Below are positions 42,025 through 51,540 of a DNA stretch of 64,000 nt, piece after piece. The number at the start of each line of letters is the position of its first letter. The stretch's first letter is position 1. The position numbers and the translations under genes were made by a program. Under the pieces are notes generated by a model. The model was given only the letters and a program-made list of their open reading frames with translations. It was not told where the DNA came from and did not search any database. Source of the DNA: QHXQ01 sp038322995 (GTDB lineage: Bacteria > Acidobacteriota > Blastocatellia > Pyrinomonadales > Pyrinomonadaceae); contig JBBQGM010000008.1 of NCBI GenBank assembly GCA_038322995.1, forward strand, positions 6,294 through 70,293, given 5' to 3'.

Positions 42025-42320
42025 CGAACGAACGAGCCAAACGCGACGACGAAGCGGCCGCCGAGTTGACACCGGGGCGCATCCTCGTCGCGTTCGAGAA
42101 ATTATTCGGCGGCGGGCGCGGCGTGCGCAAGTATGCGCGTTCGGGTCTGCGCTACGTCGAACTCGCGAATGAGGCGGTGCTGGTCGAACAGAATCCGCAG
42201 AAGGCGAGCGAGTGGGCCACGTTGGCCCGGAACGGTCATCGGGTCGCGTGGGTCATGCGCGCGGGCGCATATCTGGCGCGCGTCGTTGACGGGGCCGTCA
42301 CCATGCTCGCGCCAGACTAA
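42021..42320 (+). CDS. Small hypothetical protein coupled to response regulator
   Basis: A 99-residue ORF starting with GTG that overlaps the receiver gene stop. It is basic at the N-terminus and has a beta-rich core (RYVELANEAVLVEQ, RVAWVMRAGAYLARVV). No family is recognised. The tight coupling suggests a partner in the same signalling function. Confidence 0.55.
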   Translation: MTNERAKRDDEAAAELTPGRILVAFEKLFGGGRGVRKYARSGLRYVELANEAVLVEQNPQKASEWATLARNGHRVAWVMRAGAYLARVVDGAVTMLAPD

Positions 42321-42433
42321 AGCAGAGCGCGCAGGTGCGAAAGTAAACCGCGCCGGACGGGAAGAAAAGTTGTAATGGGTGTAAAATACAGTTCGCTACT
42401 AGCTAACTAAACGTTTGCAGGGAGAGTAACAGT

Positions 42434-42667
42434 ATGCCGAAATTGCGTGGCGCATTGGCGACGCCGGAAGTGAAAGAAGAATGGTCGCGCGCTTACGAAA
42501 TCTATCTGCGGGCCCAGGGCAACCCGTATGATAAAAAGCAAGACCGCGCCGATCGCATTGATTTCGTGGCCCACACGATGAAACTGACACGCAAGCAGGC
42601 CAAACGTCGTGTCCGCAACTACGAAGCGTGGCAGCGCAACATCAAGAAGGGCTTGGTCACGCCCTAG
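42434..42667 (+). CDS. Conserved small basic protein
   Basis: A 77-residue protein (MPKLRGALATPEVKEEW at the N-terminus) rich in Lys/Arg and helical. It has a good GGAG site. I do not recognise a named family but the regular helix and absence of frameshifts suggest a real gene. A GC hairpin (42684-42720) follows. Confidence 0.5.
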   Translation: MPKLRGALATPEVKEEWSRAYEIYLRAQGNPYDKKQDRADRIDFVAHTMKLTRKQAKRRVRNYEAWQRNIKKGLVTP

Positions 42668-42683
42668 CCATGCGGCAACATCC

Positions 42684-42720
42684 AGGCCGCGGAGTACGCT
42701 AGCAACGTTCTCCGCGGCCT
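42684..42720. terminator. Hairpin between convergent genes
   Basis: AGGCCGCGGAG (42684-42694) pairs exactly with CTCCGCGGCCT (42710-42720). It lies between the small gene and the ABC permease stop and may terminate both. No T-run. Confidence 0.5.
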
Positions 42721-42769
42721 ACTTGCGTCTGTTATCGCTCGCCCGGTGGGCCAGCAGTGTTAGTCCGCT

Positions 42770-43597
42770 TCAGCCCGTCCGCTTCAACTTACCCGTCCGC
42801 TTGGCCCATTGCTCCACACGCCCAAAGACGAAGAGGCCGAACGGGATTAGCACGACGCCCATAACGAGCAGCACCATTAGTTCCGGCAGTACGGCCGTGA
42901 GCGGTGCGCCGTGCAGTTGCTCTACATTCACGCCGTCGCCTTCGATGCCGATCAACTTGCGACAGGCCGTGAGCGCGTAAGTCGCGGGCGAAGCGTAAGC
43001 GAGCGGTTGCAGCCAACGCGGCAGCACTGCGACCGGATAGTACACGCCTGAGACGAGCAGCAGGATGCCCTGAAAAATGTTCGTCGCCTCCGCCCCACGC
43101 TCCGGGCTAAAGACCGGCAGCGTCGCCGCCATCAAGCCCAAGCCGATAAACGCCAGACTGCTCACCGTCAGCACGACCGCCAGCCCCGCCACGTTCGCGC
43201 CGCTCAGCTTGAGATCGATCAGCAGCCACAAGCCCACCAACACGACGATCATGCGCACGATGCTGTAGCCCACGGCGAACAGACTCACGCCCAGCAAATG
43301 TACGAGCCGCGAGACGGGAGCCATGAACGTGTATTCGAGCGTGCCCTCCCAACGCTCATACGTGATCGAGTTGGCGATCTCATTAAAGAGCACGGAGAGA
43401 AAACCCCAGAGCAGCACGCCGATCAGGAGCGTCAGCGTCAACCGCCGGTCATGCGCCGCGACGCCGATGAACGCAATCGTGGCCGAGTTCACCACGGCGT
43501 AGAACGTGAAGACGACGACCCATGACATGTAGCGCCGCGTCAAATGATAATCGCGGAAGAAGAACGCGTAAGCTTGTCTGACTACCTGTTCCATCAC
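42770..43597 (-). CDS. ABC-2 type exporter permease
   Basis: The 275-residue protein has six membrane helices and the ABC-2 permease arrangement (RYMSWVVVFTFYAVV, GTLEYTFMAPVSRLVHLLG, then AYASPATYALTACR). It partners the ATPase encoded 2 bases upstream. Substrate unknown; lipid, drug or polysaccharide export is possible. Confidence 0.85.
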   Translation of the reverse strand: MMEQVVRQAYAFFFRDYHLTRRYMSWVVVFTFYAVVNSATIAFIGVAAHDRRLTLTLLIGVLLWGFLSVLFNEIANSITYERWEGTLEYTFMAPVSRLVHLLGVSLFAVGYSIVRMIVVLVGLWLLIDLKLSGANVAGLAVVLTVSSLAFIGLGLMAATLPVFSPERGAEATNIFQGILLLVSGVYYPVAVLPRWLQPLAYASPATYALTACRKLIGIEGDGVNVEQLHGAPLTAVLPELMVLLVMGVVLIPFGLFVFGRVEQWAKRTGKLKRTG

Positions 43598-43599
43598 GT

Positions 43600-44481
43600 T
43601 TACTCCATCAACTCTGGCGCGCCCGCCTCCGGCATTGTCGTTGCGCCGGCCGTCGCCGCTGGTTTGGCCTGTTCGCGCGCCGCCGCCGCTTTCCCATTCG
43701 CCCCATCCTCCAACGACTCGCCCGCGAGCGCGATGAAAGCATCATCGAGCGACGCCGCGCCGGCCTTTTGTTTCAACTCGGCGGCCGTACCTTCCGCGAT
43801 CAAACTACCTTTGGCGAGGAAGCCGATGCGAGCGCAGAGTCGTTCGGTCTCGGCCATGTCGTGCGAGGTCAAAAGGATCGTCGTGCCCTCTGTGCGGCGC
43901 AACTCTTCGAGGAACGTCTGCACGTCGCGTTTGCTCTTCGGATCAAGTCCGGTCGTCGGCTCGTCGAGCAACAAAAGCGGCGGATTGATCAAGAGCGCGC
44001 GGGTGATGGCCACCTTCTGTTGCAGGCCGCGACTCAGCTCTTCGAGCGGATCGGTGAACCGCTCGCCCTCTAATCCAAGCTGTTCGAGAATCGCCAACGC
44101 GCGCCGTTCGGCCGCGCGCCCATCGAGACCGTAGAGATAGGCCGAGTACAACAGGTTCTCGCGCGCCGACAGTTTTTTGTAGAACGCGGCGTCCACGCTG
44201 ACGCGCCCGATCTGCTGCCGGATCAACTGTTCCCCGCCGGGCAATTGATGGCCAAGAATCCGCACCTCGCCGCCATCGGGCGTGAGCAACGTCGCAAGCA
44301 CGCGGATCAGCGTTGACTTGCCCGACCCGTTCGGCCCGAGCAATCCGTAGGTCTCGCCCAACGCGACCTCGAACGACACGTCCTTGAGCGCATGCACCGA
44401 CGTGGCCCGCAGGCGCAGGAAGCCTTTACGCTTATGGAAATATTTTTGTAAATGGCGGACAGAGATACCCAGACTAGTCAT
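43600..44481 (-). CDS. ABC transporter ATP-binding protein
   Basis: The 293-residue ATPase has Walker A GLLGPNGSGKSTLIRV (about 45-60), signature ELSRGLQQKVAITRALL (an LSGGQ variant), Walker B LLLLDEPTTGLDP and H-loop LTSHDMAE. An Ala/Glu-rich C-terminal tail follows. It energises the adjacent permease. Two inverted repeats occur upstream (44496-44538). Confidence 0.9.
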   Translation of the reverse strand: MTSLGISVRHLQKYFHKRKGFLRLRATSVHALKDVSFEVALGETYGLLGPNGSGKSTLIRVLATLLTPDGGEVRILGHQLPGGEQLIRQQIGRVSVDAAFYKKLSARENLLYSAYLYGLDGRAAERRALAILEQLGLEGERFTDPLEELSRGLQQKVAITRALLINPPLLLLDEPTTGLDPKSKRDVQTFLEELRRTEGTTILLTSHDMAETERLCARIGFLAKGSLIAEGTAAELKQKAGAASLDDAFIALAGESLEDGANGKAAAAREQAKPAATAGATTMPEAGAPELME

Positions 44482-44495
44482 GTCAATACACTCCC

Positions 44496-44538
44496 GCCGA
44501 CCCTGTACGGTCGGCTAGCCGCTTTCCAAAATTGGAAA
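44496..44538. promoter_or_regulatory. Inverted repeats upstream of ABC operon
   Basis: GCCGACC-CTGTAC-GGTCGGC (44496-44515) and TTTCCAA-AA-TTGGAAA (44523-44538) lie between the ABC ATPase start and its upstream spacer. Either could be a transcription-factor operator; there is no nearby regulator gene to assign. Confidence 0.35.
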
Positions 44539-44752
44539 TGAAAGAGAGAACGAGGCGGACTGCCCCGGCGCTGCGGTTGGCCTCTAACTTAGGCCATGAA
44601 GATGCGTAACATGAGTAACATCGTAATCACCTGCTGACTAACTTATGCCCTGAAGATACGGCGGCGGCGCGTATTTGGCAAGCTGATTCCCGCGCGCTGT
44701 AAGCACAAGTTCATTGCTCAACGACGCGGGCAGCAAAAAGTTCTAGCTAAAT

Positions 44753-45913
44753 TCAGAGCAGCGCCGTTTCGTGCAGCAACTGGCCCGTCGTGAATCTCTC
44801 GACGCCGAGTGGGGTAATGTCGAGCAGGCTGGCGTGGCCGTTGAGGATTAGTTCTGCCATGACACGGCCCGTCGCGGGCGAGTGCATAACGCCGTGGCCG
44901 CTGAAGCCGTTGGCGAAATAAAGCCCGTGCACGTCGGGGGCGGGGCCGATGATGGCGTGATGATCCGGCGTCATCTCGTAGAGACCGGCCCACGCGCGGC
45001 CCGCGTTCACCTGCGCTTCCGCCAGGCAAGGCACACGCGCGGCGGCGCGGGTCAGAATCTTTTCGACGAAGGCGGGATCAAATTCCGTCTTGAAGCTGGG
45101 CGTCTCATCGGGGTCATTCCACGCGAGCAGGATGCGCTGGGCCTCGCGGCGGAAGTGAAAGCCGGTGGCCATGTCGATCACCATCGGGAAGCGCGCGGGC
45201 AATTTGTCGAACGGCTCGGTCGGCACGAGTTGGCGGCGCAACGGCTCGACGGGCAGCGCTGCGCCGGCCATACGCGCCACTGCCGCCGCCCAAGGCCCGG
45301 CCGCGTTCACCACATTGCGCGTCGCGATGCGCCCGCGCGTGGTGACAACACTCGTCACCTGTCCGCCTTCAGTTTCAATCCCTGTGACAGCGGTGTCGAG
45401 CCACAGGCGCACGCCGCGCTCGCGTGCGCGCAGCATGAAGCCCATCATCACGCTATGCGGATCGACGAAGCCGTCGGTCGGGCAGAACGTGCCGCCCACG
45501 ATGTCGTCCGTGCGCAGTTGCGGCACTATCTCGATGATGTCGGCGCGCGACACAAACGAGACGTTATCGACGCCATGCGCGGCCTGTCGTGCATGATTCG
45601 CTTGCAGATAAGCAAGATGGCGCTCGCTCGTGGCGACGAAGAGATAACCGTGCGGGCGATAGTCGGCGGGGTGGCCGACGGTTTCATCAAACTGCGCGAA
45701 GAAATCGATCGAGTAGCGCGACATCTGGATGTTGACGGGCGTGGCGAATTGCGCCCGCACGCCGCCCATGCTCTTGCCCGTCGAGCCTTGGCCCTGATGC
45801 GCCTCGCGCTCGACGACCAGCACGTTCGGGCAACCGGCTTCCGCCAGATGATAAGCCACGCTTGACCCGACGATGCCGCTGCCGATGATAACTACGTCCG
45901 CCGTCTCAGTCAT
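44753..45913 (-). CDS. FAD-dependent amine oxidase-like enzyme (DadA/sarcosine oxidase type)
   Basis: The 386-residue protein is best started at ATG 45913 (MTETADVVIIGSG), not at 46096. It has the FAD-binding GSGIVGSSVAYHLAEAG, a conserved GKSMGGVRAQF segment after the ATP-grasp-like turn, and the C-terminal YEMTPDHHAIIGPAPD block. These place it in the D-amino acid/sarcosine oxidase (DAO) family; the amine substrate is unknown. It ends 271 bases from the ABC ATPase start. The upstream secreted-protein gene ends 5 bases before its start. Confidence 0.85.
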   Translation of the reverse strand: MTETADVVIIGSGIVGSSVAYHLAEAGCPNVLVVEREAHQGQGSTGKSMGGVRAQFATPVNIQMSRYSIDFFAQFDETVGHPADYRPHGYLFVATSERHLAYLQANHARQAAHGVDNVSFVSRADIIEIVPQLRTDDIVGGTFCPTDGFVDPHSVMMGFMLRARERGVRLWLDTAVTGIETEGGQVTSVVTTRGRIATRNVVNAAGPWAAAVARMAGAALPVEPLRRQLVPTEPFDKLPARFPMVIDMATGFHFRREAQRILLAWNDPDETPSFKTEFDPAFVEKILTRAAARVPCLAEAQVNAGRAWAGLYEMTPDHHAIIGPAPDVHGLYFANGFSGHGVMHSPATGRVMAELILNGHASLLDITPLGVERFTTGQLLHETALL

Positions 45914-45917
45914 ACGC

Positions 45918-47033
45918 TTACTTCGTCGTTCCGACGCCAAGAAACGGTTGCCACACGTAAGCGATGGAGAAGTCGTCGCCCAAATTGAAGTGCCGTTTAA
46001 CGGTACGCGCGGGATCAAAGAACCACATGCCGCGCGGCTCTTGCCGCTCGCTGATATCAAACCAGCCCCACGGCGGGCGGGCGATGTTATGCCCACCGAT
46101 GCGGCCCCGGAAGGCCGTGCCGACCTTACCGAGCTTTACCTGTCGCGCCTGCGTCCGCCCGCCGGCGAGCGCGACCGTGACGGGTACCTGCTTGTAATCG
46201 AAGGCCAAGCCATAAGTGTTGTCCACGCCATGCTGCGCTCGCGGCCAGAGCGTGGTAAGCAGCGGCAGGAGATCGTAGCTCACCGTTTCCCCATGCAGTG
46301 CGGGCGCGTCCGCCCGACCCTCGTAGCTATAACGCAAGAGGCCCTTTTGCGCATCGTGCTTGCCGGTTGCGCGATACGCACCGATGCCGTGCCCTTTCGC
46401 CTCGACGTATAACAGTGGATGCTGGCCGTCGAGGCCGACGACGTTCGCGTCGCCTGCGCTCACGGTGTACTTCAGAAAATGGTTGTGGGCCACTGTCTCG
46501 ATGTAAACCACGTGGGCGCGGGCGAGATCATCGCCCTGTTTGGCGACGACGACGAGGCAGCCCTCCATGTCGTTCTCGTGGGCCACGGTCGCCTTGTCGG
46601 CCAGTCCCGTCGGATCATACTTGCTGCTGCGTTGCACGGTCTCGTTGAGGAGGTCGCTCAGCAAACGCCCGCGCGTCACGCCGCCTTTGTAGTCGCGCGG
46701 ATGAAACACCGCGTAGTGGATGAAGAGGTGCGTGGCAGTTTCGCTGATGGCGTAATAGATGTAAGCCTGCTGCGGAAAGTGTGGGTCGTCGGCGTGCGCC
46801 CAGTTGTTGTCGCCGCGCCAGTCGCCGTCGAAGTCGAAGTTGGTAATGTAGTCGTGGCGCGGCTGGCTGCCGAGACCTTGATAGAAGACGGGGGCGAAGC
46901 GCGCGGCGACAGCGCGTTCTTGCGCCGCGTTGCGCAACGTCTGCGCGTTGGTACAACTGTAGAGCGCGCAGATAACGAACGCGCACCAGAGCGCACGCTG
47001 GCGCAGATAAGGCCGCAGGAGACTCGCGGACAT
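45918..47033 (-). CDS. Secreted protein of unknown function
   Basis: The 371-residue protein has a signal peptide (about 1-30, ending SCTNAQ). It contains repeated DW/HD-type motifs (ITNFDFDGDWRGDNNW, HYAVFHPRDYKGG, ENDMEGCLVVV). There is no named family I can recognise. A Cys-rich or lipoprotein signal is not seen. It is probably periplasmic or exported. It has an intact frame and a GGAGG site. Confidence 0.6.
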   Translation of the reverse strand: MSASLLRPYLRQRALWCAFVICALYSCTNAQTLRNAAQERAVAARFAPVFYQGLGSQPRHDYITNFDFDGDWRGDNNWAHADDPHFPQQAYIYYAISETATHLFIHYAVFHPRDYKGGVTRGRLLSDLLNETVQRSSKYDPTGLADKATVAHENDMEGCLVVVAKQGDDLARAHVVYIETVAHNHFLKYTVSAGDANVVGLDGQHPLLYVEAKGHGIGAYRATGKHDAQKGLLRYSYEGRADAPALHGETVSYDLLPLLTTLWPRAQHGVDNTYGLAFDYKQVPVTVALAGGRTQARQVKLGKVGTAFRGRIGGHNIARPPWGWFDISERQEPRGMWFFDPARTVKRHFNLGDDFSIAYVWQPFLGVGTTK

Positions 47034-47123
47034 GTTCGACCTCCACGTTTGATCAGGACAAAAGCAGGAGGCTAGAGACTACCAAGAGTTGCGCGCGGCG
47101 ACAACGTTATACGGGCGTGTGGC

Positions 47124-48317
47124 TCAGGCGAGGGTATGCCGGCCCTGTCGTTTGTAGTTCTGCTTGCGCTGGTACATGGCGGTGTCGGCTTGCTCGATGG
47201 CGGACTGCAAAGCGGTGAGCGTGGCAAAGCTGGCGAGACCGTGTGAGACGCTGATGCTGACCGGCGCAATTGCATGGCGCAGTTGCGTGGCCACGAGCTT
47301 TTCATTCAGCGTGCTCAAGCGTAGCCGTGCTTCGGCGGCAGGTAGGTTGAAAAGCAGGAGCAGAAACTCGTCGCCGCCCCAACGGAACAGCATGTCGTCG
47401 GCGCGGACGAGTGTGCGGACGGCGTGCGCGACGGCGCGGAGTGCTTCGTCGCCGGCGGCGTGGCCGTGCGAGTCGTTGATCGGTTTGAGATTGTCGATGT
47501 CAAGGACGACGACGCAACCGGCCGCATCCGGCCCTGCGCCGGCCTCTTCGCGGTCGAGCAGCGAGTGGAAGGCGTGCCGGTTGAACGCCTGCGTGAGCGG
47601 ATCGACACGGGCCATTAACTCCAAGCGATCACGCGCGACCATCAACGCGCGATTCGTCGCTTCCACCTCGCGGCGCACGCCCTCCATCAACACCATCACC
47701 GTGCCGAAGCCGAGCAGGATTTCGAGGATGAGATCGAAGATCGACGTGTACTTCAAATAGGCGGCCGGCACGAACCAGCCCCAGATGTCATACCGCGCGC
47801 CGAAGATGGGCACGTAATGAAAGAAGTTGAGCGCCAGGAGCGCGAGCGCCACCGACATCACGCGCACGCCCGGACTCGTCGCTTCCTGTCGGCGCGCGGG
47901 TCTGAGCGCCCAGAACGCGACGGCGAAGAACGTGCCCATGATGCCGGCCTGCACCATGAACATGTCGTTAAAGTTAGCCACCAGATGCGGCAGCGCGAGG
48001 GCGAGCAGCGCGAGCGGCGCGAGCAGATAGAGTTGCCGGCGGGTGAGGAGCGCGCCGGTCGCGTGTTGCCGGCAACCGACGACGAACATGAAGCCAAACA
48101 GATATTCGCCGCTGAAATAGAGCGCGTACCAGAGCGGTTGCCACGCGCCGATGCGGAAGGCCACGACGAGCGCGGCCAGCGCGACGGAGAGGCACGACCA
48201 CGCCAGCGTCCAGTAGCGCAAGCTGCGCGCCTGAATCGAGCGCATGATGAAGAACGAGAGCAGCGTCACCAGCAAAATGCCGACGCATTGAATGATCAGT
48301 CCGACCGTTGCATCCAT
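47124..48317 (-). CDS. Membrane-bound diguanylate cyclase (GGDEF)
   Basis: About 397 residues starting at ATG 48317 (an upstream ATG at 48404 gives an unlikely extension). Six to seven N-terminal membrane helices (about 5-205) are followed by a GGDEF domain with the active-site RWGGDEF near 340 and an RxxD product-inhibition site (RADD) five residues before it. It makes cyclic-di-GMP from two GTP. The signal is sensed by the membrane domain and is unknown. Confidence 0.85.
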   Translation of the reverse strand: MDATVGLIIQCVGILLVTLLSFFIMRSIQARSLRYWTLAWSCLSVALAALVVAFRIGAWQPLWYALYFSGEYLFGFMFVVGCRQHATGALLTRRQLYLLAPLALLALALPHLVANFNDMFMVQAGIMGTFFAVAFWALRPARRQEATSPGVRVMSVALALLALNFFHYVPIFGARYDIWGWFVPAAYLKYTSIFDLILEILLGFGTVMVLMEGVRREVEATNRALMVARDRLELMARVDPLTQAFNRHAFHSLLDREEAGAGPDAAGCVVVLDIDNLKPINDSHGHAAGDEALRAVAHAVRTLVRADDMLFRWGGDEFLLLLFNLPAAEARLRLSTLNEKLVATQLRHAIAPVSISVSHGLASFATLTALQSAIEQADTAMYQRKQNYKRQGRHTLA

Positions 48318-48409
48318 AAGATAACCCGAACGTGGTGACAGATGAGGCGCAAGATGTAGCAGCAAGGCGAAGCGGTTAAAGTCGGGCGCGGCCGACCACC
48401 ACAAACATT

Positions 48410-50275
48410 CTAACGAATCGCGGGCCGCCGCGCCAGAGGTTTGTTGGCGGCGCGTGAAGTCAGCGCCGGGAGCGCGGGCGGGCTGCCCACGTTCTTGGCG
48501 CTTGTGGCCCGTTGCTCATAGACGACGCGCCCGCCCATGATCGTGAGGGCGGCTTCGGTGTGCAGCATCTCTGCGGGCGGGATGGTGAGCAGGTCGCGTG
48601 TGTGGACGGTCAGATCGGCCAACATGCCGACTACGATTTGGCCTTTTTCTTTCTCTTCAAACGAGGCGTAAGCGGCCTCAGTCGTGTAGTTGCGGAGGGC
48701 GGCGGTGATGGAGATGCGTTCTTCGGGCCACCAGCCGCCGGGCGGTTGGCCGTCGATTGATTGGCGCGTGACGGCGGCGTAGAGACCGAGGTACGGGTTG
48801 ATCGGCTCGACGGGCCAGTCCGTGCCGAACGGGACGTGGACGCCGTGCGCCATCATCGTGTGCCACGCATACGAACCAAGCACGCGATACTCGCCCAAGC
48901 GATCCTGCGCCCAACGCTTATCCGAGATCGCGTGCGACGGCTGCATCGAAGCGATCACGCCCAGGTCGCGGAAGCGCGCGAAATCCGTCGGCGCAACCAC
49001 CTGCGCGTGCTCGACGCGATGACGAAAAGGTGACGCGGCATGCATCTGTCCAGTGGCAGGATCACGAATCTCCGCGTTGATTTGCTTTAGTTCCAGCGTC
49101 CCGCCAAGAGCAGCGGCTTGCGCGAGCGGTTGGCTTAGTGCCGCTGCGAATGCGTCGAGCGCCATGCGGTTGGCGCGGTCGCCGATGGCGTGGAAGCCAA
49201 TCTGGAATCCTGCTTTCGCGCGTTCGACGGTCATGCGCGTGAGTTCTTCGGGCGTGTGGCGGGGGATGCCGCTGTTGTGCGGGTCGTCGGCGAAGGGCGC
49301 GAGCATGGCGGAGGTGCGCGAGCCGAGCGTGCCGTCCACGTAGCCTTTAAGCATCGTCAGTCGCAGCCGCAACGGATCGAGCTTGAACGACGCAAAATCC
49401 GCGCGTTGTTGTTTCAACTCATCAACCGTGTTCTCAAAATTCTGCCACTCGGCGACGCGCACCGTTAGTTTGTCGGCGGCGAGCAACGCGCGATACAACT
49501 CGACGTTCTCATAACCGGAGTTGTCCTGTATCGACGTGATGCCATAGCGGCGCGCCTCCGCGAGCGCAAGCTCTATCGCCTGCATGCGCTCGGCACGCGA
49601 CGGGTCGGGCACGATGCGGCCGACGAGATTGCCCGCCGTCTCCTTCAAAATCCCCGTTGGCTCGCCTGTCGCATCGCGCAAAATCTCGCCGCCTTCGGGC
49701 GCTTGTGTGGCGCGCGTCACGTTCGCCTTTTGCAACGCCAGCGAGTTCACCCAACTCACGTGCCCGTCCACGCGCTGGACGTACACGGGATTATGCGGCG
49801 CGACTTCATCGAGGTCTTGGCGCGTCGGCCACTGCCCGCCCCAGAGCGTGTGATCCCAACCGCGCCCCAGTATCCACGAACCCGCTGGCAGTTCTTGCAC
49901 CTTCGCCGCGATGCGCCGCTTCGCTTCGGCGAGCGTCGGCGCACCAAGCAGATTGACGCGCAGCAAGGAGAGGCCGCCGCCCACGAAATGCAGGTGCGCG
50001 TCGTTGAAGCCGGGCGTGACGAGCCGGCCGGCGAGATCAATCGTGCGTGCGCCTTCATAGCCCGCCTTGATCGTCTCGTTCGGGCCGACGGCGACGATGC
50101 GCTCGCCGTCAATTGCCACGGCCTGCGCGATTGTGCCGCCCGCATCGGCCGTAAAAACTTTACCGTTGACGAGGACGAGGCTGACGCGGCGACGCGTTTG
50201 TGCGTGGCTCTCAAACGGCGCGCAGACAAGGAGCAGCGCGAGCACGCAGGCGAGCGATGTACGAAGAAGTTTCAT
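48410..50275 (-). CDS. Exported amidohydrolase (YtcJ-like)
   Basis: About 621 residues starting at MKLLRT (ATG 50275; AGGATT upstream). A signal peptide (about 1-25) is followed by an amidohydrolase: metal ligands HLH in VTPGFNDAHLHFVGG, GSRTSAML, and HRVEHAQVV and the conserved Asp in PFGTDWPVEPINPY. It matches the YtcJ-like metal-dependent hydrolase class. The substrate is unknown. It is exported or lipid-anchored. Confidence 0.85.
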   Translation of the reverse strand: MKLLRTSLACVLALLLVCAPFESHAQTRRRVSLVLVNGKVFTADAGGTIAQAVAIDGERIVAVGPNETIKAGYEGARTIDLAGRLVTPGFNDAHLHFVGGGLSLLRVNLLGAPTLAEAKRRIAAKVQELPAGSWILGRGWDHTLWGGQWPTRQDLDEVAPHNPVYVQRVDGHVSWVNSLALQKANVTRATQAPEGGEILRDATGEPTGILKETAGNLVGRIVPDPSRAERMQAIELALAEARRYGITSIQDNSGYENVELYRALLAADKLTVRVAEWQNFENTVDELKQQRADFASFKLDPLRLRLTMLKGYVDGTLGSRTSAMLAPFADDPHNSGIPRHTPEELTRMTVERAKAGFQIGFHAIGDRANRMALDAFAAALSQPLAQAAALGGTLELKQINAEIRDPATGQMHAASPFRHRVEHAQVVAPTDFARFRDLGVIASMQPSHAISDKRWAQDRLGEYRVLGSYAWHTMMAHGVHVPFGTDWPVEPINPYLGLYAAVTRQSIDGQPPGGWWPEERISITAALRNYTTEAAYASFEEKEKGQIVVGMLADLTVHTRDLLTIPPAEMLHTEAALTIMGGRVVYEQRATSAKNVGSPPALPALTSRAANKPLARRPAIR

Positions 50276-50490
50276 GTTAATCCTGGTCACGCGGGCAAGT
50301 TCGTTGCGCGGCGTTTGTTATAGCACCGAACGGAGTTGGCGTGGAAGACTGCGGGCGCGGTGGTACATGTGGCCCGCGCCCGCCGCGCATGTGCGGCGTG
50401 TTATCATGCACTACGCTTTAACAGAATCAAACAGACGAGGGGCGCGGCCACAAGGTTAAGCTTTCTCGCCAGTGCTGCGGGGAAACGTTC

Positions 50491-51477
50491 ATGCGTGTAT
50501 TAGTGACTGGGGGCGCGGGCTACATCGGCAGCGTGGTGACGGAAGAGTTGGTGCGCGACGGCCACGAGGTAGTGGTCTATGACAGTCTCTACAAGGGCCA
50601 TCGCGGGGCGGTCGTGGCGGGTGTGCCACTCGTCGTCGCCGATCTGCTGGACGGCGCGGTGTTGCGCCGCACGTTTAAGGAACAGGGCACGGAAGCTGTG
50701 ATTCACATGGCGGCCCATTCGGTCGTGGGCGAGTCGGTCACAAACCCGGCGAAGTATTATCACAACAACGTCGGTGCGGGCCTTGCGCTGCTAGATGCGA
50801 TGCGCGAGTGCGACGTGAGGCGGCTCGTCTTCTCGTCCACCGCCGCCGCCTACGGCGAGCCGGCCAAGCAGCCTATCGAAGAGACCGATCCCACCGAGCC
50901 GACCAACCCCTACGGCGAAACGAAACTCGCCCTCGAACGAGCCCTGCGCTGGTACGAAGGCGCATACGGGCTGCACTACGCCTCTTTGCGCTACTTCAAC
51001 GCGGCCGGTGCGACCGCGCATTGCGGCGAATGGCACAACCCGGAGACGCACCTGATCCCGCTCCTCCTGCAAGCGGCGGCGGGCACGCGCGCGAGCGTAG
51101 AGATTTATGGCGACGACTACCCGACGCGCGATGGCACGTGCGTGCGCGACTACATCCACGTCGTCGATCTCGCCCGCGCGCACATCAGCGCGCTCGACAT
51201 CCTCGCTGAGCGCAGCGCGATCTATAACCTGGGCTGCGGCGGCGACGGCTACACGGTCAAAGAAGTGATCGATGTGGCGCGCGCGGTGACAGGGCGTGAG
51301 ATTCCCGTCCGCACGTCGGCGCGGCGCGCGGGCGACACGTCCGTGCTGGTCGCGAGTTCCGGTAAGATCAGACGCGAACTTGGCTGGTCGCCGCAGTTTC
51401 AAGACCTGCGCCTCATCATCGAATCGGCGTGGGCCTGGTGGCAGACACACCCGAATGGATATGAGGAGCAAGGATGA
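50491..51477 (+). CDS. galE: UDP-glucose 4-epimerase
   Basis: The 328-residue SDR has GGAGYIGSVVTEELV (7-21) for NAD binding, FSSTAAAYGEP (the Ser of the catalytic triad), YGETK (Tyr and Lys) and GDDYPTRDGTCVRDYIHV. These match GalE. It interconverts UDP-glucose and UDP-galactose, feeding the polysaccharide genes downstream. A convergent hairpin (51471-51537) separates it from the PfkB gene. Confidence 0.93.
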   Translation: MRVLVTGGAGYIGSVVTEELVRDGHEVVVYDSLYKGHRGAVVAGVPLVVADLLDGAVLRRTFKEQGTEAVIHMAAHSVVGESVTNPAKYYHNNVGAGLALLDAMRECDVRRLVFSSTAAAYGEPAKQPIEETDPTEPTNPYGETKLALERALRWYEGAYGLHYASLRYFNAAGATAHCGEWHNPETHLIPLLLQAAAGTRASVEIYGDDYPTRDGTCVRDYIHVVDLARAHISALDILAERSAIYNLGCGGDGYTVKEVIDVARAVTGREIPVRTSARRAGDTSVLVASSGKIRRELGWSPQFQDLRLIIESAWAWWQTHPNGYEEQG

Positions 51478-51537
51478 ACCATGAAGGCTGAAAAAGGACA
51501 AGTTCTGATTCATCGTTCATCATGCATCTTCCATCCT
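51471..51537. terminator. Degenerate-word hairpin between convergent galE and PfkB gene
   Basis: AGGATGAACCATGAAGGCTG pairs imperfectly with GATTCATCGTTCATCATGCA and TCTTCCATCCT. It overlaps the galE stop and precedes the PfkB stop by a few bases, a likely bidirectional terminator. Confidence 0.6.
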
Positions 51538-51540
51538 GTT

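Noticed and set aside
45914..46096. N-terminal 61-residue extension of the FAD oxidase
   Set aside because: It overlaps the upstream secreted-protein gene and the FAD motif starts just after ATG 45913.
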